A stretch of DNA of 64,000 nucleotides, from contig JALDRJ010000002.1 of the NCBI GenBank assembly GCA_031315865.1, positions 2,020,001-2,084,000 on the forward strand, given 5' to 3'. Shown here piece by piece: positions 35,842 to 44,609 of this stretch. Below the pieces are notes generated by a model, which was not told where the DNA came from, searched no databases, and saw nothing but the letters and a program-made list of their open reading frames with translations. The position numbers and the translations under genes are program-made. Numbering within the stretch: position 1 is the stretch's first letter; each line of letters begins with the position of its first letter. Origin of the DNA: Nitrospirales bacterium (GTDB lineage Bacteria; Nitrospirota; Nitrospiria; Nitrospirales; UBA8639).

Positions 35842-36737
35842 GTTCGAATTTTTGCCCATCCGTAAACCGACAACGCACTCCCAATACAGCCCAGGATCAA
35901 TCCCGCTAACACTAACATACACGATAATTGGATAGGGAAGAAGCTAATGGCCGTCTCTAATCCTCCTACCCAGCCTAAATCGCTGATTTTATCTTTGACG
36001 ATTTCAAATCCCCCGCGAAGAAGGCCTAATGAGAGCAGTCCACCCAACGTGCCGAGTACCGCGCCTTCAATCAGGTACGGAATAGAAATGAACGCTCCGG
36101 TGGCGCCTATCAAGCGTAAAATTTCTATTTCTTCACGCCGTGCCCAAAAGGCTAAGCGGACGGTGTTCGAAATGATCGTCAATGAAGCTATTGAAAGAAT
36201 CAGTCCCACTCCCAGCGCCCCAATCTCAAGGTAACTGGTGAAGAGCGTTAATCGTTCCACCCAATCCCGGCTGTACCGGACATGCTCCACGCCTGACAGC
36301 ACCTTGACTCTTGAAGCAACCGCCGAGACGAGGTCTGAGACATGCGGGCTGGGTGTGAGGTGCGCGACGAATGAGGCCGGTAAGGGATTATCTCCAATAC
36401 CCTCAAGTAGGTAAGATTCACTGGGGAATTGCTCATGAAAGTCTTTAAGGGCTTGGTCTTTGGAGATAAACGCCAGGGTTTCGATGTTCGATTCCTGCTT
36501 GAGCATGGTTTCGAGGGTTGATCGTTCCTTGGACGAAATCTCATCCTTGAGGTAGATAATGATTTGAACCTGGTCTTGAAGAGTCCCGGCGATGGTCCGC
36601 ACATTGTGGTACAACAACACAAACACACCGAAGCTGGCGATCGTAAACGCGGTCGTCATAATCCCGATAACCGTGCTCGTTCGGTTGGCACGGAGGCCCC
36701 GGATGGCCTCGCGGAGGAGATAGAGCACGCGTTTCAT
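35838..36737 (-). CDS. ftsX: Cell division protein FtsX
   Basis: Inner-membrane partner of FtsE; relays ATP hydrolysis to periplasmic EnvC. 299 residues with four membrane helices: one near residues 25-45, a periplasmic domain of about 115 residues (QIIIYLKDEISSKERSTLETML...), then three helices (SYLEIGALGVGLILSIASLTIISNTVRLAFWARREEIEILRLIGATGAFI...). The order FtsE-FtsX-EnvC-Ctp forms one operon with ATGA overlaps at both ends of this gene. Confidence 0.93.
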   Translation of the reverse strand: MKRVLYLLREAIRGLRANRTSTVIGIMTTAFTIASFGVFVLLYHNVRTIAGTLQDQVQIIIYLKDEISSKERSTLETMLKQESNIETLAFISKDQALKDFHEQFPSESYLLEGIGDNPLPASFVAHLTPSPHVSDLVSAVASRVKVLSGVEHVRYSRDWVERLTLFTSYLEIGALGVGLILSIASLTIISNTVRLAFWARREEIEILRLIGATGAFISIPYLIEGAVLGTLGGLLSLGLLRGGFEIVKDKISDLGWVGGLETAISFFPIQLSCMLVLAGLILGCIGSALSVYGWAKIRT

Positions 36738-37402
36738 ACCATCACTCCTCGGTCAGTGATAAGCCGACCACAGTCGAGCTTGATCATGCGGCCATTCATT
36801 TGATCGACGACCTGACGGTTGTGGGTCGCGAGCATGACCGTCGTTCCTCGCGCGTTGATCGCTTTAAACAGCTCTGCGATTTCATACGTGAGTTGAGGAT
36901 CCAAATTACCTGTCGGCTCATCGGCGAGTAAAATGATGGGGCTATTCACGATTGCCCGGGCAATGCAGACCCGTTGTTGCTCCCCAGCGGACAAGACCGA
37001 GGTCTGTGCTGCTCGTTTATGGTCCATACCGACCGCCTGGAGCGATTCAGCGACTTTCCGGCGTGCGTCAAACGACGAGAGGCCGCGAATAATCAATGGC
37101 AGTTCCACATTTTCATACACCGTTTTATGGGGAAGCAGCTTAAAGTCTTGAAGGACAAATCCCATTGTGCGACGGAGATATGGAATGTCTCCTGGCCGCA
37201 GCCGCGCAATATTTCGGTTTTGCACGAGAATTTGTCCATCATCCGGATGTTCAGCGCCAAAAATAAGCTTCAACAAGGTGGTCTTACCGGCGCCACTGGG
37301 TCCGGTGATCAGGACACATTCACCTTTATCAACCCGCAGGGAGAGATCGGAGAGGGCAATGCATCCTTCATAATATTTGGTGACGTGAAAAAGTTGAATC
37401 AT
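36734..37402 (-). CDS. ftsE: Cell division ATP-binding protein FtsE
   Basis: ABC-type ATPase of the FtsEX complex. 222 residues: Walker A GPSGAGKTTLLKL, Q-loop FVLQDFKLLP, signature LSAGEQQRVCIARAI, Walker [15 protein letters not shown], and switch histidine in LATHNRQVV. The gene opens the division operon; its TGA overlaps the ATG of ftsX. Confidence 0.94.
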   Translation of the reverse strand: MIQLFHVTKYYEGCIALSDLSLRVDKGECVLITGPSGAGKTTLLKLIFGAEHPDDGQILVQNRNIARLRPGDIPYLRRTMGFVLQDFKLLPHKTVYENVELPLIIRGLSSFDARRKVAESLQAVGMDHKRAAQTSVLSAGEQQRVCIARAIVNSPIILLADEPTGNLDPQLTYEIAELFKAINARGTTVMLATHNRQVVDQMNGRMIKLDCGRLITDRGVMV

Positions 37403-37514
37403 CCGGCGTCTGTAAGGTCATAATGTGAAGAACAGACGAAGATCGGAAGGTGGAAGTTCTTCATGGAAAGTATGAGCGGTTTAAGGGAAGGCTTCATCTA
37501 TTATTTGATCGCAG

Positions 37515-37540
37515 CAGGTGTCCCAGTGAGAGGATACCTG
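37515..37540 (-). terminator. Hairpin between yraN and ftsE
   Basis: caggtgtcc (37515-37523) can pair with ggatacctg (37532-37540), with one G-T pair and an 8-base loop. It lies just after the end of the ffh-to-yraN run and before ftsE, and probably separates the two operons. On the minus strand only a weak T-containing stretch follows. Confidence 0.4.
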
Positions 37541-37567
37541 CGACCGTCTTTTCCTCATTATAACAGC

Positions 37568-37954
37568 TCACCATCTGATGTCTTCCCCAGGAATCTCAAA
37601 GGCATCTTCAATGTGTATCAATTCAAGAGGCTGTCCAAGATCTCCATGGCATAACACGACATCAAAACGACAAGCACGTTGACTGATCTGGCGTTGAGCC
37701 AGGTACTGGGCTGCCAATTTAATGAGCCGCAGTTTTTTTGAAGACGTGAGGGTATAGGGCGCGCCGCCATGACTTTTTGATCTTCGTGCCTTCACTTCCA
37801 CAAAGACCAGCGTCTGGCGATCCTGGACGATGAGGTCAAGCTCTCCTCCGGCAAGCCGCATATTGCGGTGAAGGATACGATATCCTTTTTTTCGAAGATA
37901 TGCAGTCGCAAGGGATTCTGCGGCTTTTCCAAAGATGTGACTCTTTGGTTTCAT
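37568..37954 (-). CDS. yraN: YraN/UPF0102 family nuclease-fold protein
   Basis: 128 residues with a restriction-endonuclease-like fold of unknown target. The core GELDLIVQDRQTLVFVEVKAR matches the family's D-E-x-K active-site signature. The family is found beside rnhB in many bacteria. Its start overlaps the rnhB stop (ATGA). It is the last gene of the ffh operon. Confidence 0.88.
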   Translation of the reverse strand: MKPKSHIFGKAAESLATAYLRKKGYRILHRNMRLAGGELDLIVQDRQTLVFVEVKARRSKSHGGAPYTLTSSKKLRLIKLAAQYLAQRQISQRACRFDVVLCHGDLGQPLELIHIEDAFEIPGEDIRW

Positions 37955-38577
37955 GCGGGTTCTGAGACGAGAGACCGACAGGCTTGGACCGGACGAAAGC
38001 TCTGTCGGTGCCCTTGGCACGGCCCATGTTCGGCAAGAAGCCGAAGGTGTTGCGGTGTGGGATAGCCCTTATGAATGTGGAACTGATACTGTGGGAATCG
38101 CTGATGATAGTCATGCATCACACGGTCTCTCGTGACTTTGGCCAGAACAGACGCGGCGGCGATCGATAACGAAAGCCCATCGCCTTTGATGATTGATCGT
38201 TGAGGAATCGAGGTGTAGGGGACATGAATGGCGTCAGTCAAGAGGTAGTCTGGGGTAATAGACAGTGCCGTCAAAGCTCGGAACAACGCCAATCGTGTGG
38301 CCTCAAGGATATTCAGACGGTCAATTTCTTGCTCAGAAGCGATTCCGATAGACCAAGAGATCGCTCGATGCGTCAACTGTCCGTAGAGAGACTCTCGATC
38401 GGATTCATGCAGGACTTTTGAATCGTTCAAGCCTTCGAGCCGAAATCGCCTGGGCAATAGAACTGCGGAGGCTACGACAGGACCGGCCAGTGGGCCACGT
38501 CCTGCTTCGTCGAGGCCGGCAATGGATCGATGGCCGCACGAATGCGCAGCGTCTTCAAAAAAATGATCGGGCTGCAT
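37951..38577 (-). CDS. rnhB: Ribonuclease HII
   Basis: Cuts the RNA strand of RNA-DNA hybrids, in particular single ribonucleotides in DNA. 208 residues. The catalytic motif GLDEAGRGPLAGPV and the second Asp in LLTDAIHVP are present; SIAAASVLAKVTRDRVM is the conserved substrate-binding part. Overlaps yraN by four bases; 44 bases after rplS. Confidence 0.93.
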   Translation of the reverse strand: MQPDHFFEDAAHSCGHRSIAGLDEAGRGPLAGPVVASAVLLPRRFRLEGLNDSKVLHESDRESLYGQLTHRAISWSIGIASEQEIDRLNILEATRLALFRALTALSITPDYLLTDAIHVPYTSIPQRSIIKGDGLSLSIAAASVLAKVTRDRVMHDYHQRFPQYQFHIHKGYPTPQHLRLLAEHGPCQGHRQSFRPVQACRSLVSEPA

Positions 38578-38621
38578 GAGCCCCCGCGAAGGACATGTGT
38601 TGAGAACTGGTTACATATTGG

Positions 38622-39074
38622 TCAGGCATCTTGCGAATCAGTCTCGGAGGGCGTCTCCTCCTTGAGAACAGACTCAGCCGTTGCCGTGGTCTTACTTATC
38701 TTCGCGTATTCACGCTCAGCAACTTTTGCGGCTTTTCCTTTTTTCGTTCGAAGGTAGTAGAGTTTTGCGCGTCGTACTTTACCCTTTCGCACCACTTCAA
38801 TGCCTGCGATGCTGGGTGAGTGAATGGGGAATATTCGTTCAACCCCTACGCCAAAGGAGATTTTCCTCACAGTAAACCGTTCACTGGCGCTTTTGCCTTT
38901 CCTTGCGATGACGACGCCTTCAAACGCTTGGATCCGTTCTTTTTCCTCTTCAGTCTTTTTCCCGGAGGTCTTTGTTTCGATCACTTTGACTTTGACTCGC
39001 ACGGTATCCCCGATTTCAAAAAAGGGCACAGTGCTTTGGGCTAATGATTGCTCTAACCGCTCTAACCGATTCAT
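38622..39074 (-). CDS. rplS: 50S ribosomal protein L19
   Basis: Large-subunit protein at the 30S-50S interface. 150 residues; the core of about 115 ([62 protein letters not shown]) is standard, and the last 30 residues are an added acidic tail ([22 protein letters not shown] in part), longer than the usual protein. Confidence 0.95.
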   Translation of the reverse strand: MNRLERLEQSLAQSTVPFFEIGDTVRVKVKVIETKTSGKKTEEEKERIQAFEGVVIARKGKSASERFTVRKISFGVGVERIFPIHSPSIAGIEVVRKGKVRRAKLYYLRTKKGKAAKVAEREYAKISKTTATAESVLKEETPSETDSQDA

Positions 39075-39126
39075 GTCTTCGCTCCTTCTTGACTCTGACT
39101 TCTTACGGACATATCAGACTCTTTGA

Positions 39127-39888
39127 TTAAGATGTGTAAGTGTCGGTGATGCTTGGCTTTTCGGCGACTATCTCATCGAGTAATCGCTGATCCTCCTCGA
39201 TGAACGATTGTTGGTTGAGTAAGTCAGGACGTTTCACAAGAGTATTTCGCAACGCTTCCTTGCGGCGCCAACGTCTCACGGCTTCATGGTTTCCGGATGA
39301 GAGCACTTCTGGAATGGCCAAGCCGCGAATTTCATGGGGTCTGGTGTAATGCGGGTAATCTAACAAAGATTCAGTAAAAGAGTCATGTATGGCAGAATCA
39401 GGGTCTCCCAGCACACCCGGGATGAGGCGAACGGAAGCATCGATCATCACCATGGCCGCCAATTCACCACCGGTTAAGACATAATCACCGATCGAAATCT
39501 CCTCGGCCGATAATTTCGTCCGCACCCGTTCATCAATACCTTCGTAGTGTCCACAGATAAAGACAACCCGCTGAGATTCACGACTGAACCGTTCTGCGTG
39601 ACGCTGGGTGAACGGAATACCTTGCGGTGACGGAAGAATGACGCGAAGGTGTTGGGATGTGCATTGAATCGCATCGATCACCCGAAAAATGGGTTCCGCT
39701 TTCATGACCATGCCCTCCCCACCACCGTAGGGGGTATCATCTGCGTTGTAATGCGGTCCATCCGCATAATCGCGAATATTATGGATGGTCAGTGTAAGCA
39801 GTCCCTTATCCTGGGCACGCTTGACGATGCTTTCGGATGTCACGGCGCGGATGCTATCAGGAAATAGGGTCAGGACGTCACACTGCAT
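39127..39888 (-). CDS. trmD: tRNA (guanine37-N1)-methyltransferase
   Basis: Methylates G37 of tRNAs next to the anticodon to prevent frameshifting. 253 residues of the knotted SPOUT fold: VLTLFPDSIRA, DYADGPHYNADDTPYGGGEGMVMK, CGHYEGIDERV, SIGDYVLTGGELAAMVMIDA. Its start overlaps the end of rimM by 11 bases, the normal order. Confidence 0.95.
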   Translation of the reverse strand: MQCDVLTLFPDSIRAVTSESIVKRAQDKGLLTLTIHNIRDYADGPHYNADDTPYGGGEGMVMKAEPIFRVIDAIQCTSQHLRVILPSPQGIPFTQRHAERFSRESQRVVFICGHYEGIDERVRTKLSAEEISIGDYVLTGGELAAMVMIDASVRLIPGVLGDPDSAIHDSFTESLLDYPHYTRPHEIRGLAIPEVLSSGNHEAVRRWRRKEALRNTLVKRPDLLNQQSFIEEDQRLLDEIVAEKPSITDTYTS

Positions 39889-40417
39889 AAGAGATATCCC
39901 ATTGTTCCATCGGGGCGACGAGAATTCTACGTTGCTCTAAATTGACCCGTTTGACGATGTGTTTGGTGGCGGGTATCAGGAATTCCCGCCCATCTGATTG
40001 TTGCACGACCAACACCGAATGTTGAGGAAGATCTAAGATTTCTTTCACTTGCCCTAACATTCGTTGACATTCATCCAGGACGGCTAAATCAATCAGTTCA
40101 TAATGATAATATTCGTTGGCCTTGGAAGATCGAGCGTGATCGTGAGACACCTGAATGAGTGCCCCTCGAAATTTGGCCGCTTCTTCTGGCGAGGTGATGG
40201 CTTTGAATTTGATGAGATAGGTCTTTCCAGACGGTCGGGCTTGGGTCACCGACGTCGTGATTACTTCCCCACCGAGTGTGAGCAGCATGACAATTGGAAG
40301 ATCTGCAAAGCGGTTAGGGATGTCTGAGAGTGATTCCACCCGGACCTCGCCGTTCACGCCGAATGGCCTGAGAACACGTCCAATCGTGACCGAGTCGGTC
40401 TTGGCAGAAATAGGCAT
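39878..40417 (-). CDS. rimM: 16S rRNA processing protein RimM
   Basis: Assembly factor for the 30S head. 179 residues: N-terminal RimM barrel (TIGRVLRPFGVNGEVRVESLSD) and PRC-barrel (YYHYELIDLAVLDECQRMLGQVKEILDLPQHSVLVVQ...FLIPATKHIVKRVNLEQRRILV). Between rpsP and trmD as in most bacteria. Confidence 0.93.
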   Translation of the reverse strand: MPISAKTDSVTIGRVLRPFGVNGEVRVESLSDIPNRFADLPIVMLLTLGGEVITTSVTQARPSGKTYLIKFKAITSPEEAAKFRGALIQVSHDHARSSKANEYYHYELIDLAVLDECQRMLGQVKEILDLPQHSVLVVQQSDGREFLIPATKHIVKRVNLEQRRILVAPMEQWDISYAV

Positions 40418-40495
40418 GGATCAAACTACTGGCCTAGATGTGGAAGAAACCTTGGCAAACCATTTACCGTGAATTGTGTGACGGGCCCAGAATCA

Positions 40496-40780
40496 CTATG
40501 AGGTCTGAGTCGCGTTTTTCTTAGATTCAGCTAGGGCTTTCATGACTCCCGTTTTACGTAAAAGCGCGCGAACCGGGTCAGATGGCTGTGCGCCTTTTTT
40601 TAACCAGTCCAGAACCCGATCCTCTTTGAATGTCGCCTTCTCAGATTCCTTCAAAGGATTATAGGTTCCCACCACTTCCAAAAACCGACCATCTCGTCGC
40701 ATGCGGGAATCAGCCGCAACAACCCGATAAATAGGGTGTTTATGCCGTCCGACGCGCGTTAACCGTAAATGAACTGCCAC
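40496..40780 (-). CDS. rpsP: 30S ribosomal protein S16
   Basis: 94 residues. The start codon is GTG at 40780, 8 bases after AAGGAG, giving the normal N-terminus [25 protein letters not shown]. The following [14 protein letters not shown] and [19 protein letters not shown] are standard. Lies 110 bases after ffh. Confidence 0.95.
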   Translation of the reverse strand: MAVHLRLTRVGRHKHPIYRVVAADSRMRRDGRFLEVVGTYNPLKESEKATFKEDRVLDWLKKGAQPSDPVRALLRKTGVMKALAESKKNATQTS

Positions 40781-40889
40781 TGGGTACACTCCTTGTTAAA
40801 TGAACAATAGCTACTCTATCACATGAACGATTCTCGTAAATTCTCTAATTCGTGCGCCAAGCCTTGACGATTTCCTCGACGGGCTTTTC

Positions 40890-42275
40890 TCAGTTCTGCA
40901 GGATTCTTACGAGCTTCTTGCGTTTCTTGCCTTTTCCGAATTTCCCCATACCCATCCGTCCGCCCGCGAGGGTTTTCATCATTCTGCGAGCTTCCAAGAA
41001 TTGTTTGATGAGACGATTGACTTCCTGAACCGTAGTGCCACTGCCCCGGGAAATTCGTTTTTTCCGGTTACCGTTGATGATGGTATGGTCGCGACGCTCT
41101 TTGGGGGTCATGGAGTCGATAATCGCGACGACGCGTTTAATTTCCTTTTCAGGCAGTCCTCCCTGGGTTTGTTCCGCCACCATGGACTTAATCTTTTGAC
41201 CACCCGGCAACATGTCGAGAATCTGATCAAACGACCCCATTTTATTGACCTGCTGGATCTGGTCGCGAAAGTCTTCCAGTGTGAGCGTGTTGCTCGTGAC
41301 CTTGCGTTGAAGCGTTTCCGCCTGCTCTTTGGAAAAATTTTCCTGAGCTTTTTCGATCAAGGTGAGGACATCGCCCATGCCCAATATTCTGGATGCCATC
41401 CGGTCGGGATAAAATGGCTCCAACGCATCAAGTTTTTCACCGACTCCCAGGAACTTGATCGGTTTCCCCGTCGCGGATCGGATGGAGAGGACCGCGCCAC
41501 CACGTGCATCACCCTCGACTTTTGTCAGGATGACGCCATTCAAGCCAATCACTTGGTCAAATCGTTCGGCGACGGCGACGGCTTCCTGTCCGGTCATGGA
41601 ATCAGCGACCAGGAGTGTCTCCTGAGGAGCGACCGCCTGTTTGATATCCACGAGCTCCTGCATCAGTTCATCATCGATATGCAGTCGGCCGCCAGTATCT
41701 AAAATGACGACTTCGTACCCATGTTCTTTGGCTCGAGCGACACCATCCCGACAAGTCTGGACGGCGTTGGCATCAGGCCGGCCTTCCTGATCTCCACGAT
41801 GGACCTGGATTTCAAGGTCTTGCCCTAATGAAGCCAATTGTTCTCCGGCTGCGGGACGGCGGGGATCGGCAGCGACAAGAAGCACTCGTTTGCCTTGCGT
41901 CTTAAAATGGTTCGCCAGCTTCCCGGTTGAGGTGGTCTTCCCTGAGCCCTGGAGTCCGACCATCATAATAATGGTTGGCGGGGTGGATGAAAGATGCAGT
42001 TCTGCTTGGTCTTTGCCCAGTAGGTCCCGTAGCTCTTCCCATACGATCTTGACCACCTGTTGAGCAGGGTCGAGACCCTTGAAGACTTCCTGACCTACGG
42101 CTTTCTCTCTAATGTTCTCGATGAACTGTTTAACGATTTTGAAGTTGACATCGGCTTCCAGGAGGGCGAGGCGAACCTCTTTCAGCGCATCGGTGATATT
42201 CTGTTCAGAGAGAACAGCTTGGCCACGCAACTGTTTGAAAACGCTATCGATTTTTTCAGTTAAGGAACCAAACAT
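40890..42275 (-). CDS. ffh: Signal recognition particle protein Ffh
   Basis: GTPase that binds signal peptides and 4.5S RNA and delivers ribosomes to the membrane. 461 residues: N domain (1-85), G domain with GLQGSGKTTSTGKLA, DTGGRLHIDDELM and TKVEGDARGG, and a C-terminal M domain with the RNA-binding SRGSGTTVQEVNRLIKQF and a Met/Gly/Lys-rich end. It leads the operon that continues to yraN. Confidence 0.95.
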   Translation of the reverse strand: MFGSLTEKIDSVFKQLRGQAVLSEQNITDALKEVRLALLEADVNFKIVKQFIENIREKAVGQEVFKGLDPAQQVVKIVWEELRDLLGKDQAELHLSSTPPTIIMMVGLQGSGKTTSTGKLANHFKTQGKRVLLVAADPRRPAAGEQLASLGQDLEIQVHRGDQEGRPDANAVQTCRDGVARAKEHGYEVVILDTGGRLHIDDELMQELVDIKQAVAPQETLLVADSMTGQEAVAVAERFDQVIGLNGVILTKVEGDARGGAVLSIRSATGKPIKFLGVGEKLDALEPFYPDRMASRILGMGDVLTLIEKAQENFSKEQAETLQRKVTSNTLTLEDFRDQIQQVNKMGSFDQILDMLPGGQKIKSMVAEQTQGGLPEKEIKRVVAIIDSMTPKERRDHTIINGNRKKRISRGSGTTVQEVNRLIKQFLEARRMMKTLAGGRMGMGKFGKGKKRKKLVRILQN

Positions 42276-42596
42276 AACATTACGATCCTATCCACTCATT
42301 TTTTTCAACACAAACGAGATAGTCTAGTAAAGACAATAGGGGGAGTCAAGTAAACCATTTCAAGATATAATGCCTAGGTATTTCATCGTGGCCTGTTCAG
42401 AACTTCCTCGCGACTTGTCTCTTACATTCTTCATCCAAAATTGACCGCTGAATGGGATATGAACATGTCCCGATTTGTGTAAAGCCAAAACGGACGTGTC
42501 ATTGTTACAATCATGCCAACATCTTTACTTGGTAGGTAGGTCAAGCGTAGCGCACAATCTCAAGTCACCACGAAGGTTCGTGATGAAGGAAATGTG
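42276..42596. other. Divergent intergenic region, ffh and response regulator
   Basis: About 320 bases. A dyad gggatat-gaac-atgtccc at 42454-42471 could bind a regulator, and aagatataatgcc near 42363 resembles a -10 box. No gene or RNA seen; no 4.5S RNA here. Confidence 0.4.
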
Positions 42597-44018
42597 ATGA
42601 AGGCGAAGGTTCTTGTCGTAGACGACGATGAAGATGCGAATATCTTACTGCAACAGCGGTTAGAACTGTTGGGGTACGATTCAATTTCCGTCTTTGATGG
42701 CGCACGGGCTCTTGAAAAGATTCAAGAGGAATCACCGGAGGTTGTGTTACTGGACCTGGAATTGCCTACCTACTCTGGGATCGATGTTCTTCGACGGCTC
42801 CGCGATCGTGTCAAGCTGCCGGGCGCCTCGCCTTTGGGCTCCTCGGCTGGCTACCAGCTGGTTCCCCCTTTCATCATCGTGATGACGGCACATGGATCGA
42901 TCGACAATGCGGTAGAAGCCATGAAATGCGGGGCCTATGATTTTTTGACGAAACCATTTGACTTTGATCACCTGGAGTTAGTGATGCAACGGGTCCTCGA
43001 ACGAGAAGCGTTGAGCAAAGAGGTGAAATACCTTCGTCAGGAAATCAATCACCGCTATGCCAATATCGTGGGGAAGAGTCAGAAAATGACCGCTGTGTTG
43101 AGAATGGCGGAACAAGTCGCACGGTCACGAGAAACGGTCTTGTTGTTAGGGGAGACGGGTACTGGTAAAGATATCCTGGCTCGCACGATCCACCGTTGGA
43201 GCGTACAGAGCCATGGCCCATTTATGGCGGTGAATTGTTCCGCGTTTCCGGAGACCCTGTTGGAGAATGAGTTGTTTGGTCACGAAAAAGGGGCGTTTAC
43301 CGGGGCGAATGAAATGAAAGCAGGGAAGATTGAGGCGGCCGATGGCGGCACCGTCTTTCTGGACGAAATTGGAGACATGCCGATCCATCTTCAAGGTCGT
43401 CTCTTGCGATTGCTACAAGACCACGAGTTTCATCGGGTTGGCGGGACGAAGTCCATCAAGGTCAATGTCCGGTTTATTGCCGCAACCAACAAAGATTTGC
43501 AACAAGGGATCGCCCATGGAACATTTCGTGAAGATCTGTTTTTCCGCCTGAATATACTTCCGATTACGCTCCCGCCACTGCGAGAGCGGATGGAGGACAT
43601 CCCGGACCTCGCTCAATATTTTGTGGTACGACATTGCCGGCACACGAGACAACCGAGCAAAACGCTCACGTCCTGCGCCCTTGAGGCCATGATGCATTAC
43701 CATTGGCCCGGCAATATTCGGGAACTGGAAAGTGTGCTCGCACGGGCCGTGATCTTGAGTGCTGATGAAAACATTACCGAAGAAAACTTGCGGTTGGAGA
43801 ATAAGGCTCATCAAGTGAAAGAACTCCGGACCGTTCAGGATGGGAACATTCCTCCGCTGAAAGAGTCCCTTGATCGGCACAGTCGGTTTTTACTCATTCA
43901 AGCGCTGACCAAAACGGGTTGGAATCAAAGTAAGGCTGCTGAAATCTTACACATCCATCGATCGTACCTCGTCCGACTCATCAAGCGACTTGGAATTTCA
44001 TCCGCTGGTCCGTCGTAA
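42597..44018 (+). CDS. Sigma-54-dependent response regulator (NtrC family)
   Basis: 473 residues. Receiver domain (1-135) with DDDED acidic pocket, phospho-Asp in VVLLDLELPT and Lys in FLTKPFD; an extra stretch of roughly 16 residues (VKLPGASPLGSSAGYQLVPP) sits between helix 3 and strand 4. The AAA domain has GETGTGKD, the sigma-54 contact GAFTGA (HEKGAFTGANE), GGTVFLDEIGDMP and FFRLNILPI. A Fis-type helix-turn-helix ends the protein (GWNQSKAAEILHIHRSYLVRLIKRLG). The ATG at 42597 follows AAGGA. No kinase is adjacent; the large hybrid kinase at 58 kb is a distant candidate. Confidence 0.92.
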   Translation: MKAKVLVVDDDEDANILLQQRLELLGYDSISVFDGARALEKIQEESPEVVLLDLELPTYSGIDVLRRLRDRVKLPGASPLGSSAGYQLVPPFIIVMTAHGSIDNAVEAMKCGAYDFLTKPFDFDHLELVMQRVLEREALSKEVKYLRQEINHRYANIVGKSQKMTAVLRMAEQVARSRETVLLLGETGTGKDILARTIHRWSVQSHGPFMAVNCSAFPETLLENELFGHEKGAFTGANEMKAGKIEAADGGTVFLDEIGDMPIHLQGRLLRLLQDHEFHRVGGTKSIKVNVRFIAATNKDLQQGIAHGTFREDLFFRLNILPITLPPLRERMEDIPDLAQYFVVRHCRHTRQPSKTLTSCALEAMMHYHWPGNIRELESVLARAVILSADENITEENLRLENKAHQVKELRTVQDGNIPPLKESLDRHSRFLLIQALTKTGWNQSKAAEILHIHRSYLVRLIKRLGISSAGPS

Positions 44019-44279
44019 CCTCCTTGGCTTCCTCGCAATTCACCGATCGAATTCGCAGTTCGTTTAAAGATCGAAAGTGGAGTAATGCTCGATTGTTTCC
44101 TGCCGGCAGAATAAAAGTTGCTGTCTCAATTTAGGTCATGCTTTCAATGTTTAACGTGTGATGATTTAGGACAACCGCTCCCTTGCCCTTCCTTTTCACT
44201 CAACTCGTTTTGTGAAAATCCTTATTAGAATCCACTAGTTCTCCTCCACTTCCGACTTGGTGTTTTACGCCATAGGCGA

Positions 44280-44295
44280 CGGCATTCATGTTGCT
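44280..44295 (+). promoter_or_regulatory. Sigma-54 type (-24/-12) promoter
   Basis: CGGCATTCATGTTGCT agrees with the consensus TGGCAC-N5-TTGCA: the invariant GG (44281-44282) and GC (44293-44294) are exactly 10 bases apart, and 8 of the 10 consensus bases outside the spacer match. Transcription would start near 44306, about 300 bases before the speD-like gene. A gene for a sigma-54 activator ends 260 bases upstream. Confidence 0.55.
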
Positions 44296-44414
44296 ATTTC
44301 CTAGTGACAAGGGAATTCACGAAAGCCAATTTCAATCACAATAGCGAACCAACTTCCACCCGATTCAAGGCAACTTACACAGCGTAAAACACGACTTCAC
44401 ACATTCGGAGGTTA

Positions 44415-44435
44415 ATGGGAATGGCCATAGCATAA
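44415..44435 (+). CDS. Possible 6-codon leader frame
   Basis: ATG at 44415 follows GGAGG with 3 bases between; a second in-frame ATG (44421) has better spacing. It reads MGMAIA and stops. Too short to be judged; mentioned because two further tiny frames follow it before the speD-like gene. Confidence 0.15.
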   Translation: MGMAIA

Positions 44436-44446
44436 GAGGTGACGAT

Positions 44447-44503
44447 GTGAGGCCTGGTTTCTTGGAACCATTTGTATGCATTGATGAACCATACTTTTCG
44501 TGA
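44447..44503 (+). CDS. Possible 18-residue leader peptide
   Basis: GTG at 44447 follows GAGGTGACGAT, a good ribosome site. The peptide MRPGFLEPFVCIDEPYFS ends in TGATG, which overlaps the start of the next short frame. It might be part of a translational control leader. Confidence 0.2.
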   Translation: MRPGFLEPFVCIDEPYFS

Positions 44504-44592
44504 TGACGACAGACGGTCTGAACTTCATGCTCATCTCAAAATTATCCAAGAGGCACAGGATGGATGTCGGTCTTTGGAGTAATTTGGTTTAG
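44503..44592 (+). CDS. Possible 29-residue leader peptide
   Basis: ATG at 44503 overlaps the preceding stop (TGATG). The peptide starts MTTDGLNFMLISKLSKRHR and its TAG stop lies 17 bases before the speD-like start, next to that gene's ribosome site, so its translation could affect speD expression. Confidence 0.22.
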   Translation: MTTDGLNFMLISKLSKRHRMDVGLWSNLV

Positions 44593-44609
44593 GAAAGGAA
44601 CTCGATCAC

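Larger units (their letters stand above)
44019..44609. other. Regulatory region and long leader of the speD-like gene
   Basis: About 590 bases between the sigma-54 activator and the speD-like gene. It contains a good sigma-54 promoter match (44280-44295) and, in the last 200 bases, a chain of very short open frames with ribosome sites, listed separately. Confidence 0.5.
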
